DNA of 64,000 nucleotides, taken from the NCBI RefSeq assembly GCF_024124665.1, contig NZ_JAMXSB010000004.1, positions 248,001 to 312,000 on the forward strand, given 5' to 3'. The position numbers were made by a program, and so were the translations under genes. The notes below the pieces were generated by a model. That model did not search any database and was not told where the DNA came from. It saw only the letters and a program-made list of their open reading frames with translations. How positions within the stretch are numbered: position 1 is the first letter of the stretch; the number at the start of each line of letters is the position of its first letter. Below are positions 48,479 to 56,809 of this stretch, piece by piece. This DNA comes from Pleionea sp. CnH1-48 (GTDB lineage Bacteria > Pseudomonadota > Gammaproteobacteria > Enterobacterales > Kangiellaceae).

Positions 48479-50709
48479 TGCGAGCAAGCTGGTTGATCAT
48501 GGCGTTTTTTTCCACTAACTGGGGGCTGGCTAATGAAGAGCCTGGCATTCAGCTGGATGGCCGTCTTGATGAAGCTTTATGGGAGCAGGCTACAGTTTAC
48601 TCTCACTTTGTGCTTACGGACCCTGACACAGGTGCTGCGGCACCTTATTCAACCGAGGCCCGGGTGTTGATGCGCAAAGAAGGTATCTATCTTGGTTTTA
48701 TTAACTCTCAACCCATGAATGAGCGGGTTCGAGTATACAGCCGCAAAGATGAAGTACCCACAGCAGACTTCAATCGCGTTGTCATTGACTTTAATGGTAA
48801 TGGCACCAGCGCCTATGAATTTACCGCCTCGCTTGGTGAAGGCTATAGTGATGGTGTTTATACGCAGGGCAATCAATTTAACAGCGAGTGGGATGGTATC
48901 TGGCATTTTGCTGTCGCCGAAGATAAAAAGCATTGGTCGAGTGAAATTTTTCTTCCTTGGTCCATTGCAGTTTATGTTATTGATCCTGATGCGCCAGTGC
49001 GCAATATTGGTCTTTCTCTTGGTAGAGTACAGAAGCTGCGCAGTGAAGAATCTTCTTATCCCGCTATGCACTGGAGCGAAGCAGGGTTTATTAATCAATT
49101 AGCCAAGCTCGAGGTGACCACACAACCAGAGCCTGAACAGCTTACTGTGATTCCTCAGGTGGCAAATCATTACGATGCCGAACAACAACAGTGGGAGCAT
49201 AACATAGGGATGGATTTTTTGTACCGTCCTACCAGCGACCAGTTGTTAATGGCAACGGTTAACCCCGACTTTGGTGCTGTCGATAGCGATGAGCTGATTT
49301 CAAATTTTTCTCCCGTTGAAACCTTGCTGGCAGAAAATCGCACGTTTTTTACGGAAAACCACCGCCTGTTTGATATTAAAGACAATGATGAACATTTTGT
49401 TCTTATCAATACACGTCGCATCGGCACACTCACTAACCGCAATGGAGAACTTTCTGGTGGTTTAAACTTTGCTGGAAAATATTTAAATCTTGGTAGCTCT
49501 TTTGATCAAGGTGTTTTGATTGCTGAGGACAAAGACGCGGGCTCATCAGCAGGTAAGCGATTTTATGTGGGTCGAACTCAATGGCATAGCACCTTTGGTG
49601 AGCTGGGCTGGTTAGGAAGTTTGACAGACGATTCGGCTCAGGATCGCAAGGCTCAATTGCACGCCATTGATTATCATCATTATGTAGACGACCTGAAGCT
49701 CTCTGCTAACTTCATGACTACTAAGATTGAATCACAATACCATAACAAACGTGGTGAGGGTGCTTTTTTATCTGCTGAGTATGCTTTGTCCGATGATGCG
49801 AACATCAGCAGCAACCTCCTTTGGTTGAAGCCTGATTTTGATATTAATGATCTGGGTTATATGGAGCGCAATAATATCAAACAATGGCGACTGGCCAGTG
49901 ATGTGTCATTTTATGATGTAACACCACAGATACGCGAAATTTTTTATGAGTTTAGTATCGAACGACAACAGAGCTTTCAATCAGAATCCTTAGCTGTAAA
50001 CTATGCCTTCGCCAGCTTATTCAGTTATCAGGACACTTCTTTGCTGGAGTTAAGTCTGGATGTAAAAACCTCCGGGCTGGATGATTTGATCTCGTTTGGT
50101 CATGGCAGTGTTCATTTGCCACAGCAAAATGAGTTTTATCTTGAGTATATACATCCCTTCGGCAAAGGCAGCGAATGGTCCCTTGTCTGGGGCTACCTTC
50201 AGGAAGGACTGGAGCATTGGGCTCATAGCCTCGAAGCCAGCGTTCGTCATTCATGGCAAGATGCTTTTACTGTGGAACTTTCTGCTTTGGCTTTGCAAAG
50301 TCCAGACTGGTTGATCGGTGAAGGGGATGGTTTACTCGGGCATTACGAACGACAGTTCCGCGAGATAGACTTATCTCTGCTTTGGTACATTCAACCACAA
50401 CATGAAATGATTTTACGTTTGCAGTGGAATGGGCTGCAAGCTAATGCACTGTCAGCCTTTGACACTCAAAACCAGTCGTTAGTCGCGAGCAATGAGCCTC
50501 TTGAGTCTTTTGCTGAAAGCGATGTGTCTTTTCAACTGAAATATCAGTATCAATTAGCCCCCCTGTCTTTTTTAACCATTGCTTATACTCGTCAGGGAGC
50601 CTTCTTCCAGTTGGATGATCCTTTGCCCAACTTTTCTCAACAATGGGAAGAAGCTTTTAGAAGCGTTGAAGAAAGCAACGTATCCTTAAAACTGACTTAC
50701 GCACTATAG
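48478..50709 (+). CDS. DUF5916-like outer-membrane protein with CBM9-like N-terminal domain
   Basis: 743 residues from ATG 48478 (GTG 48475 is an alternative). A short signal peptide (MRASWLIMAFFSTNWGLA) is followed by a domain starting IQLDGRLDEALW, typical of CBM9/DOMON-like modules, up to about residue 200. Then comes the hallmark of DUF5916 proteins, NPDFGAVDSDE with LLAENRTFFTE. The rest alternates hydrophobic and polar residues, as in an outer-membrane beta-barrel, and ends LKLTYAL. The function of the family is not established. Its place in the operon, coupled to the M20 peptidase gene, suggests passage or anchoring of the peptide at the outer membrane, or immunity. I am confident of the family, not of the role. 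Confidence 0.78.
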   Translation: MRASWLIMAFFSTNWGLANEEPGIQLDGRLDEALWEQATVYSHFVLTDPDTGAAAPYSTEARVLMRKEGIYLGFINSQPMNERVRVYSRKDEVPTADFNRVVIDFNGNGTSAYEFTASLGEGYSDGVYTQGNQFNSEWDGIWHFAVAEDKKHWSSEIFLPWSIAVYVIDPDAPVRNIGLSLGRVQKLRSEESSYPAMHWSEAGFINQLAKLEVTTQPEPEQLTVIPQVANHYDAEQQQWEHNIGMDFLYRPTSDQLLMATVNPDFGAVDSDELISNFSPVETLLAENRTFFTENHRLFDIKDNDEHFVLINTRRIGTLTNRNGELSGGLNFAGKYLNLGSSFDQGVLIAEDKDAGSSAGKRFYVGRTQWHSTFGELGWLGSLTDDSAQDRKAQLHAIDYHHYVDDLKLSANFMTTKIESQYHNKRGEGAFLSAEYALSDDANISSNLLWLKPDFDINDLGYMERNNIKQWRLASDVSFYDVTPQIREIFYEFSIERQQSFQSESLAVNYAFASLFSYQDTSLLELSLDVKTSGLDDLISFGHGSVHLPQQNEFYLEYIHPFGKGSEWSLVWGYLQEGLEHWAHSLEASVRHSWQDAFTVELSALALQSPDWLIGEGDGLLGHYERQFREIDLSLLWYIQPQHEMILRLQWNGLQANALSAFDTQNQSLVASNEPLESFAESDVSFQLKYQYQLAPLSFLTIAYTRQGAFFQLDDPLPNFSQQWEEAFRSVEESNVSLKLTYAL

Positions 50710-50761
50710 AAATAGATAAAGGAGCAGGTTTACATCTGCTCTTGACGAAACAGGATTAACA

Positions 50762-51595
50762 ATGACCGTTATGAACCACAAGCAGTTGACCCCATGTATC
50801 GAATTCTTTAACCCCACTACAGAAGATGTCACTCGCTGTATGGAACAGCGCCAGCCATTTATTATTCGCAATGGTGCAGCTAACTGGGTTGCGCGCACCA
50901 AGTGGACATGGAATTTCTTTAAACAGAACTACGGGCATCATTCGATCAAAGTGTATCGCTCTTCAAATGATCAAGATAATCGTTATATGTCATTGGCGGA
51001 GTACATTGATTATATAACTTCAAGTGACGAGAAGGATCCTTACTATGCTTCAGCGTGGCAGTTCTCATTGTACTTTAAGGAGCTGGTAGATGATTATCAG
51101 GTAGCGGATTATTTTTCTTGTATTATCCGCAATCGTATCGATGATGATTTATTGCATGATCAAGCGGCTTTATTGTTGTTGCGTTGGATATACATGGGGC
51201 CCAAAAACAGTGGTTCGCGAATGCATCTGGACATTGCCTCCACACACGCCTGGAATGCTGTGATTAGCGGTCGCAAGGAGTGGGTATTTTATGGCCCAGA
51301 AGAGGCCGAAAAAGTGGGCTTTGGACAAGTAAATGCCGCAGAGCCGGATCTAGAGCGGTATCCAATGTTTCATGAAGCCAAAGGAGTGCATTGCATTCAA
51401 AATCCAGGCGATATTATTTTTACGCCATGCACGCATTACCACCAGATCCGTAATCTCGAAGCAGGCATATCCATTACAGAAAATTTTGTCAATGCGACCA
51501 ATTGCAACGAAGTAAAGCAGGCTTTGATGCAAGATGAAGATATTTCTCCCGAGCAGGCCAGCTTTATCAAGCTGTTGATTCCTGAGTTTGCATAA
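50762..51595 (+). CDS. Second JmjC/cupin-like Fe(II)/2-oxoglutarate oxygenase
   Basis: 277 residues, a JmjC-type hydroxylase distinct from the one at 2561. Iron ligands are in SRMHLDIA (H155, D157), followed by THAWNAVISGRKEWVFYGP, the usual strand pair. The distal ligand is in PGDIIFTPCTHYHQIRNLE (probably H227). The closing ISITENFVN matches JMJD6-like and bacterial cupin-8 proteins. It lies 53 bases after the DUF5916-like gene and 21 before the aspartokinase. Together with three other oxygenases in the operon it points to several hydroxylations of the peptide or its building blocks. Substrate unknown. Confidence 0.83.
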   Translation: MTVMNHKQLTPCIEFFNPTTEDVTRCMEQRQPFIIRNGAANWVARTKWTWNFFKQNYGHHSIKVYRSSNDQDNRYMSLAEYIDYITSSDEKDPYYASAWQFSLYFKELVDDYQVADYFSCIIRNRIDDDLLHDQAALLLLRWIYMGPKNSGSRMHLDIASTHAWNAVISGRKEWVFYGPEEAEKVGFGQVNAAEPDLERYPMFHEAKGVHCIQNPGDIIFTPCTHYHQIRNLEAGISITENFVNATNCNEVKQALMQDEDISPEQASFIKLLIPEFA

Positions 51596-51615
51596 GAAGG
51601 CGGCGGAAAACGAAC

Positions 51616-52878
51616 ATGAAGACTAATAATGATATCATTACTCACAAATTTGGTGGTTCCAGTTTAGCCAGCACTGACTGTTACCAGCGGCTTCTTAACA
51701 ATGTTAAGTCCATGGGAGCCAATGACTGGATTATTGTATCGGCGTCAGGTAAAACAACGAATAGCTTAAAAAGTCTTTATGATTTAGCGGGTAGCTTTAA
51801 TGAACAAGCTTTGAGGATGCTGGAGGAGCTAAAACAGTATCATCAGAAGTTAATCAAGGCTCTGACTTCTGAACATCAAAAATCTCTGCTGAATGCACTT
51901 GAGCAGGATCTAATTGAGTTAAAAGAAAAAGTTGAACAATCCCATCACCAGAAACCTCACACGGATGAATTCTTATATTATGGCGAAGTCTGGTCTGCGC
52001 GTTTGCTCACAGCTTTTTTGTCGGAGCAACAATTTGCCGTGACCTTTATCAATGCGGCGGACATTCTGGTGTTAAAAGGAGAGTGCGTTGATATTGAAGC
52101 CAGCCTTCAAAACCTGACATCGAGCCAACTCATGCAACAGCAAGGGCTTAAAGTTGTAACGGGATACATTGCTGCCGATGTGGAGGGAAATATTTGCACC
52201 CTTGGGCGCAACGGCAGTGATTATTCCGCCAGCTTGTTTGCCCGTTTAACACATGCACAGCGTGTACAGTTTTGGACCGATGTTAATGGCGTCTATAGTG
52301 CTGATCCAGGGCGAGTGGATAATGCTCAGCTGCTGCCGTTTTTAAACTGGAATGTTGCTCATTGTCTGGCTAAAGCAGGAAGCCCTATATTACATCATAA
52401 AACCTTACAGCCACTAGCTGAAGTAGATTGTGATGTCGTTGTTCGCAGTAGCTTTCACCCTGAGCAACAGGGTACTCGTGTGATGAAGTCTTTTAGAGAC
52501 GAGCTGCCGTTATTGTCAACAGCAATGGGATTTGGCCTGGTTCATCAACCAGATCTTGCCGTTGAGCCTTTGCACTTGGCCTTTGAGTTAACGCCTTCAC
52601 TCAAGTTAATCTACCCAGAGTATGTTGAATGCTATGAAAATGCAAAGCACAGCATCGCCAGAGTAAACTTGGTAATGGTTTGCAACTCACACCAAAAAAC
52701 AGCAGAGTTGATAGAACAACAGAAGATTCACAAGCTGTTCCATTTACACCTTAATGCTCAGGTTGAATTGATTGTGACTAACTCTTCTATTTCTCAAAAG
52801 CAGATAAAAAATATCCATGACACTCTGCTGGAAGAGCATGCTTGTTTGGGTTATGATGTATTAGATTTTGTTGTTTAG
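51616..52878 (+). CDS. Monofunctional aspartokinase dedicated to the cluster
   Basis: A 420-residue aspartate kinase catalysing ATP-dependent phosphorylation of L-aspartate. Seen: HKFGGSSLAS (K11), the segment FLYYGEVWSARLL corresponding to the GE..S.RL motif, GRNGSDYSAS (198-206), and WTDVNGVYSADPGRV followed by a hydrophobic LAKAGSPILHHKTL segment. GRNGSD resembles the kinase half of ThrA/MetL more than LysC, which usually has RGGSD. The C-terminal part (about 300-420) should be the ACT regulatory region but is divergent, so feedback by lysine or threonine may be weak. As in ectoine loci, where a special aspartokinase accompanies EctB, it probably pushes aspartate to semialdehyde for Dab. 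Aspartate semialdehyde dehydrogenase is not in the window and would come from primary metabolism. Confidence 0.9.
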   Translation: MKTNNDIITHKFGGSSLASTDCYQRLLNNVKSMGANDWIIVSASGKTTNSLKSLYDLAGSFNEQALRMLEELKQYHQKLIKALTSEHQKSLLNALEQDLIELKEKVEQSHHQKPHTDEFLYYGEVWSARLLTAFLSEQQFAVTFINAADILVLKGECVDIEASLQNLTSSQLMQQQGLKVVTGYIAADVEGNICTLGRNGSDYSASLFARLTHAQRVQFWTDVNGVYSADPGRVDNAQLLPFLNWNVAHCLAKAGSPILHHKTLQPLAEVDCDVVVRSSFHPEQQGTRVMKSFRDELPLLSTAMGFGLVHQPDLAVEPLHLAFELTPSLKLIYPEYVECYENAKHSIARVNLVMVCNSHQKTAELIEQQKIHKLFHLHLNAQVELIVTNSSISQKQIKNIHDTLLEEHACLGYDVLDFVV

Positions 52879-53332
52879 TGAAAAAATGGAAGTTTGACCT
52901 TTAAAGTAGCCTTCTTTTCATCACTGCCTTCGATATTATAGAATGTCGAAGGCAGTGATATTAATGATGCTGCTACCATGATTGGGATGTTTATTGGCCA
53001 CCACTTTTCTGACACTAAGTATAGCTGTTAACTTGTGAGTCTTTATTTGTTCTATATTTTCAGCTAGTCCTGAGTCGCCATCTAGAAGCTCTTCTTTCTC
53101 GAGATAATAAACTTTATTATGTTAAATGGGGAGTGTGAAATTTAAATAGGTGTCCAGGTTCTGTCGCTCTTTGACAGAGCACCTCTGTTGTAACTAAAAT
53201 GGAACCATCTCGATTTTCATTCAGCGGCGTTAGAGTTTGTCAAAGAAAAGTGGGGTTAGGCAGTGACAATCAACCAAAGGTTAATAGGCCCTAAGGACTA
53301 ATATTAGGATAAAAAGCATTGGGTGTATTATT
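52879..53332. other. Intergenic region closing the main operon
   Basis: About 450 bases with no supportable gene. It holds a strong 14-bp hairpin at 52920-52959. A second, imperfect fold runs from about 53148 to 53184, where aggtg pairs with cacct and ctgtc with gacag. The tgtccaggttctgtc stretch there looks unlike its AT-rich surroundings and could be a remnant of a mobile element, but I cannot support that further. A promoter for the next two genes is expected here; no clear one is visible. Confidence 0.45.
52920..52959. terminator. Strong hairpin after the aspartokinase gene
   Basis: Perfect 14-bp arms, atcactgccttcga (52920-52933) and its complement (52946-52959), enclose a 12-nt loop. 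It starts 42 bases after the aspartokinase stop and probably ends the long biosynthetic transcript. No T-tract follows on either strand, so it is not a classical intrinsic terminator; it could also protect the mRNA 3' end. Confidence 0.55.
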
Positions 53333-53838
53333 ATGAAAAATATTTTAATTTTCTTCGTTGCACTATTTTTTTAGCTGAATGTGCGACAACAAGCTTAGGT
53401 GTAAAAAGGACTCCGATACCAGAAAAACTGGATAATATCAAACAGGGCGAAGGTATTATTGTTTTCGGGGCGGATGCAAGCATTGGCATAGATAGGGTGG
53501 AGGTGTCAGCAGAAGGGAAAAATCATAATCTCTTCTTCAGTGATGGATTTATTCTATCAGCAATGACCGAAGGGACTTATGAAATCAAAAAAGTTTTTTT
53601 TAGCAGTTATCGCTACTTTGAGACCAGTGGAAGCGCATGGTCTTTTAAGGTAGAAAAAGGAAAGATTAATTACGTTGGCCATATAAGGATTAAAAGTCTC
53701 AAGCATCAGCAGTTTTTGTTGGATATTACTAATCGTGCGTCGTTCTTTTACGAGTACATGGAACACCACCACTCTGAGTTGACGACTCGTTATCCAATCA
53801 TTTACTCGAACTTGTTTAGCGACAACTTTTTAATTTAG
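53333..53838 (+). CDS. Small lipoprotein gene with a frameshift in its signal peptide
   Basis: From ATG 53333 the frame reads MKNILIFFVALFF and then meets TAG directly after a run of seven T residues. One extra T would continue as FLAECATTSLG, a good lipobox with Cys, and on through the open frame to 53838. The sequence therefore looks like a lipoprotein gene broken by loss of one T, by a sequencing error in the homopolymer, or by a slippage-controlled (phase-variable) gene. A GTG at 53323 gives an intact frame, but its N-terminus (MYYYEKYFNF) is no signal peptide and has no ribosome site. The mature part of about 150 residues, with GEGIIVFGAD and VEKGKINYVGHI, resembles small beta-rich lipoproteins of the DUF2846 kind. 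It lies 16 bases before the S9 peptidase gene. Confidence 0.55.
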
Positions 53839-53854
53839 TGAAGGAGCCGTCAAT

Positions 53855-55876
53855 ATGAGCAACGTTAAAAGCCTGTTGACTTCATTGGTTGTGATGTTTG
53901 CATCTGTCTATGCGTATGCCGGTGCTATTCCTGTCGTTGACTTAATCACTGATCCGGATTACTCATCATTTAAGTTGTCGCCTAAATCAAAGCTTTTGGC
54001 TGGCCAAGGTTTTTATGAGAACTTTCACACAATAGAAATTATTCAAGTGGGGAAGGAAATATCGAATATCGCATTCAAACTGCATAACAACTCGAACTCT
54101 AAAATAGAGAACTACCTATGGCTAGATGACGATACGTTACTGGTTGATTATGTTGGGCAAACAGGTCAGGAGTTGGTACTGATTATTGATGTAGTTACAG
54201 AGCCTGAGCTGAACTTTCATAAAAGAGACTTACTGTTTAAGGGTGAAATTCTTTCTGTGGTGAAAGGAAGTGAAGAAGTTATTGTTAAACATCTGCGCTA
54301 TGGCTCCGAAGATTTTGACCTCTATAAGTTAAGCCTTGAAGATCTTGCGAGCCGCTCTGTACCCGAAGAAAAAAAGATAAATCATGGAGAGAAAGCAAGA
54401 CACTTTTGGTTAGATTCGAACAATAATGTGGTTATGAAGGCGACCGTTAATGACGAAAATCGGTCGTATTATGTATCAGAGGATCAAGATTGGATTAAGT
54501 TTTTTGAGCTGACTGGTAGCGACCGGTTTTACCCCATCCAGCGCTTAAGTGATAGTAAAGTTGCAGTTCTTACTAATATAGAACGAGACAAGGTGGAACT
54601 GGTGGAATACGACTTACTTCTTCAAACGTTTGGCGAAACTCTTTTCGCGCATGACCGTTATGATCTTGAATATGCTAGTTTTTGGGGGGATTCTGATCAA
54701 TTAGCTTTCGTCACTTACTACTCTCAGGGACGTCCCGTTACCCGTTATTTTGAGTCCTATGACTCTCGGCTAGCCAAACTATTATCAAAGCATTTCAAAG
54801 GTAAAACATTTCATGTATTAAGCGAAGATGAATCGAAGAAGAACTTTGTTGTTAAAGTGTTTAACTCTGATGATCCTGGCTACTTCTATCTTGTTAACCC
54901 AAAAAGGCGGGTGATTTCTCGGTTGGCTCCCAGTTATAGCAAGCTGCAAGCTTATGACTTTTCTTCTACTGTTGGTTTTAGCGTAACCAATTCGGAAGGT
55001 GAAGATATTGAGGCTTTTTTTACTCCACCAGTCGATCAAAAAGGCGCTTTTCCATTATTAGTAGTACCTCATGGTGGGCCAATAGGTGTTAGAGAATTTG
55101 ATACTTATGACCCAGACCTTCAATTTTATGCCTCACGGGGATACGGTGTTCTTCGAATGAATTTTAGTGGCTCGACTGGTTATGGAAAAGATTTCATGAC
55201 GTCTGGGGTTGGGCAGTTTGGTAAAAAAATAGAAGAGGACATTAACACCGTCGTTGACTATACCTTAAATAAGTTTCAGGTGGATAAAAGCAAAGTCTGT
55301 ATTATGGGAACGAGTTATGGCGGCTACTCGGCCCTTATGTCAGTTGTAAAATATCCACAGAAATATCGTTGCATTGTATCTGCTTATGGTGTGTCTGATA
55401 TTAAACTTCTATTTAATCAATCTAATATACATAACTCGGACGAAGCTAACGAAAAGATTGCCAATATTGCAGGAAAAGAGGAAGAGTTAGCCGATCATTT
55501 TCACGAGATCTCTCCTGTCTATCATGCTGATAAAATTTCTGTACCTGTGTTATTTATTGTTGGTAACTTAGATTACGTGGCTGATCTGGAGCACTCTTAT
55601 CGGATGGTTTACTTACTCAACCGCAGTGGAAACTCAAAGGTTGAATACATCAATTATTTGCGCGCAAAGCATGGTCCAGAAAACATGGCAAGCCGAATAA
55701 ATCAGTTGATTATCACGGAATCATTTATCCGTGATGCGTTAAAGCATTCATTTACTAATAGTGAGTTGGCAAAGGCCGAGTTGAAACAGGCGCTACTGTA
55801 TTTGAACGCTCGCAATGTTAAAGAGCGGAAAAATGCTAGCACAAAGCGACTTAAAAAGATGATAGGGAGCCAATAA
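53855..55876 (+). CDS. S9 family prolyl oligopeptidase-like serine peptidase, exported
   Basis: 673 residues with a signal peptide (hydrophobic stretch to about residue 23, ending VYAYAG). The first two thirds look like an incomplete beta-propeller; the C-terminal third is an alpha/beta hydrolase with VVPHGGPIG, FSGSTGYGKDF, the nucleophile elbow GTSYGGYS (Ser487), an acid in GNLDYVAD and a histidine in RAKHGPEN. The histidine context is unlike the usual EGHG, so activity is likely but not certain. S9 enzymes cut short peptides, often after Pro or basic residues. Next to a cationic-peptide NRPS it could trim the product or degrade it for self-protection; a role in general peptide scavenging is possible. 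GAAGGAG precedes the ATG. Confidence 0.82.
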   Translation: MSNVKSLLTSLVVMFASVYAYAGAIPVVDLITDPDYSSFKLSPKSKLLAGQGFYENFHTIEIIQVGKEISNIAFKLHNNSNSKIENYLWLDDDTLLVDYVGQTGQELVLIIDVVTEPELNFHKRDLLFKGEILSVVKGSEEVIVKHLRYGSEDFDLYKLSLEDLASRSVPEEKKINHGEKARHFWLDSNNNVVMKATVNDENRSYYVSEDQDWIKFFELTGSDRFYPIQRLSDSKVAVLTNIERDKVELVEYDLLLQTFGETLFAHDRYDLEYASFWGDSDQLAFVTYYSQGRPVTRYFESYDSRLAKLLSKHFKGKTFHVLSEDESKKNFVVKVFNSDDPGYFYLVNPKRRVISRLAPSYSKLQAYDFSSTVGFSVTNSEGEDIEAFFTPPVDQKGAFPLLVVPHGGPIGVREFDTYDPDLQFYASRGYGVLRMNFSGSTGYGKDFMTSGVGQFGKKIEEDINTVVDYTLNKFQVDKSKVCIMGTSYGGYSALMSVVKYPQKYRCIVSAYGVSDIKLLFNQSNIHNSDEANEKIANIAGKEEELADHFHEISPVYHADKISVPVLFIVGNLDYVADLEHSYRMVYLLNRSGNSKVEYINYLRAKHGPENMASRINQLIITESFIRDALKHSFTNSELAKAELKQALLYLNARNVKERKNASTKRLKKMIGSQ

Positions 55877-55888
55877 TATAGGCTTATT

Positions 55889-55916
55889 GCCAGTAGGCGA
55901 ATAATGGCCTGCTGGC
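55889..55916. terminator. Hairpin after the S9 peptidase gene
   Basis: Arms gccagtaggc (55889-55898) and gcctgctggc (55907-55916) pair over 10 bases with one G-T wobble and an 8-nt loop, 12 bases after the stop codon. The following sequence has only scattered T residues. Probably a transcription end between the peptidase gene and the next operon. Confidence 0.4.
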
Positions 55917-56113
55917 TTATCTCCATTCTCTCGTTTACCTACAAATATATCTTATAGAGATTATTTGGTTCCAAATCCTTATTTTATTACTTCACACCGT
56001 TTATCTCACCTATTGACCAATCATTCTGCCTCACGACAGCTCGTCGCATGAGCCAGCATCTTGACGATGATCTTGTTAGCCTTAAATCATGGATAACCTT
56101 AAGAGAAGCAAGA

Positions 56114-56779
56114 ATGAAACCGATCAGAGTGATTGCCTTATCTATGCTGGTGTTCTGCTTTATCGGTGTTATTAAAGCCGAACAAAGTAAAGCAGAACAA
56201 AGCAGCAAACCGCTTATTCCATCGAGTGTCATGCTGCAGTATACAGCGGCTGCCAAAGGCGACAGTGATGCGAATGAAGAGGCTTACGAAGCGCTAATAA
56301 AACTGCATAAAAAACATCCAGGCAGTGCTTTGGCCAACACCGTTTTAGGAAGTTCCGAAGCCATGAGAGCGAGAGACAGTTTTATTCCATGGCGACAGCT
56401 TAAGTATTTAGAGAAGGGAATGTCGCTTATGGACAAAGGCGTTCAGTTATTGCAGCCCAAAGATCATCTTGAACTGTTTGAGGGGATTCCGGTGTCTTTG
56501 TGGGTGAGAAATACTGCAGGCTGCACCTTTATTGAGCTGCCAGAGCAGTTTAATCGCCTCGAAATGGGATACCAACTTCTACAGAAAACTCTTGATAGTA
56601 AAGAAGTGGCTGGGCTGCCATTCGCGTCAAAAGCGTCCACCTATCTGTGCGCAGGAATAGCCGCAGAAAAAATGGGAGAGAAACAGGCCGCTCGGCAGTT
56701 TCTTGAACTCATCGCCAGTGAGCTCCCATCAGAAGATGAACACGCCAGAGAGGCGCGTTCATTGCTGCAGAAACTTTAG
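56114..56779 (+). CDS. Exported helical-repeat (TPR-like) protein of unknown function
   Basis: 221 residues from ATG 56114, where a signal peptide begins (IALSMLVFCFIGVIKA, then AEQS); the frame is open upstream to 56048, but that extension would bury the signal. The mature protein is almost all alpha-helical: ANEEAYEALIKLHKKHPGSALANTVLGSSEAM resembles one TPR pair, and a second run (about 180-215, AAEKMGEKQAARQFLELI) another. A repeated SKAEQSSK-type motif follows the signal. It is the first gene of a run with the ABC transporter 30 bases downstream and probably assists that system in the periplasm. I do not recognise a specific family. Confidence 0.7.
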   Translation: MKPIRVIALSMLVFCFIGVIKAEQSKAEQSSKPLIPSSVMLQYTAAAKGDSDANEEAYEALIKLHKKHPGSALANTVLGSSEAMRARDSFIPWRQLKYLEKGMSLMDKGVQLLQPKDHLELFEGIPVSLWVRNTAGCTFIELPEQFNRLEMGYQLLQKTLDSKEVAGLPFASKASTYLCAGIAAEKMGEKQAARQFLELIASELPSEDEHAREARSLLQKL

Positions 56780-56809
56780 TTCTAGGCTCCTAATAATAAA
56801 GGATCAGAT

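Noticed and set aside
1226-52878. Ectoine biosynthesis locus
   Set aside because: An EctB-like enzyme and an aspartokinase are present, but there is no acetyltransferase (EctA) or ectoine synthase (EctC), and both genes are embedded in NRPS genes.
1226-52878. Pyoverdine-like siderophore cluster
   Set aside because: PvdE- and PvdQ-like genes and hydroxylases fit, but I see no TonB receptor, ornithine N-hydroxylase, sigma factor or chromophore genes, and no Fur-like box. It remains a weaker alternative.
53148-53184. Possible insertion-sequence or REP-like remnant
   Set aside because: A single imperfect fold with no second copy, terminal repeats or transposase; not enough to call a mobile element.
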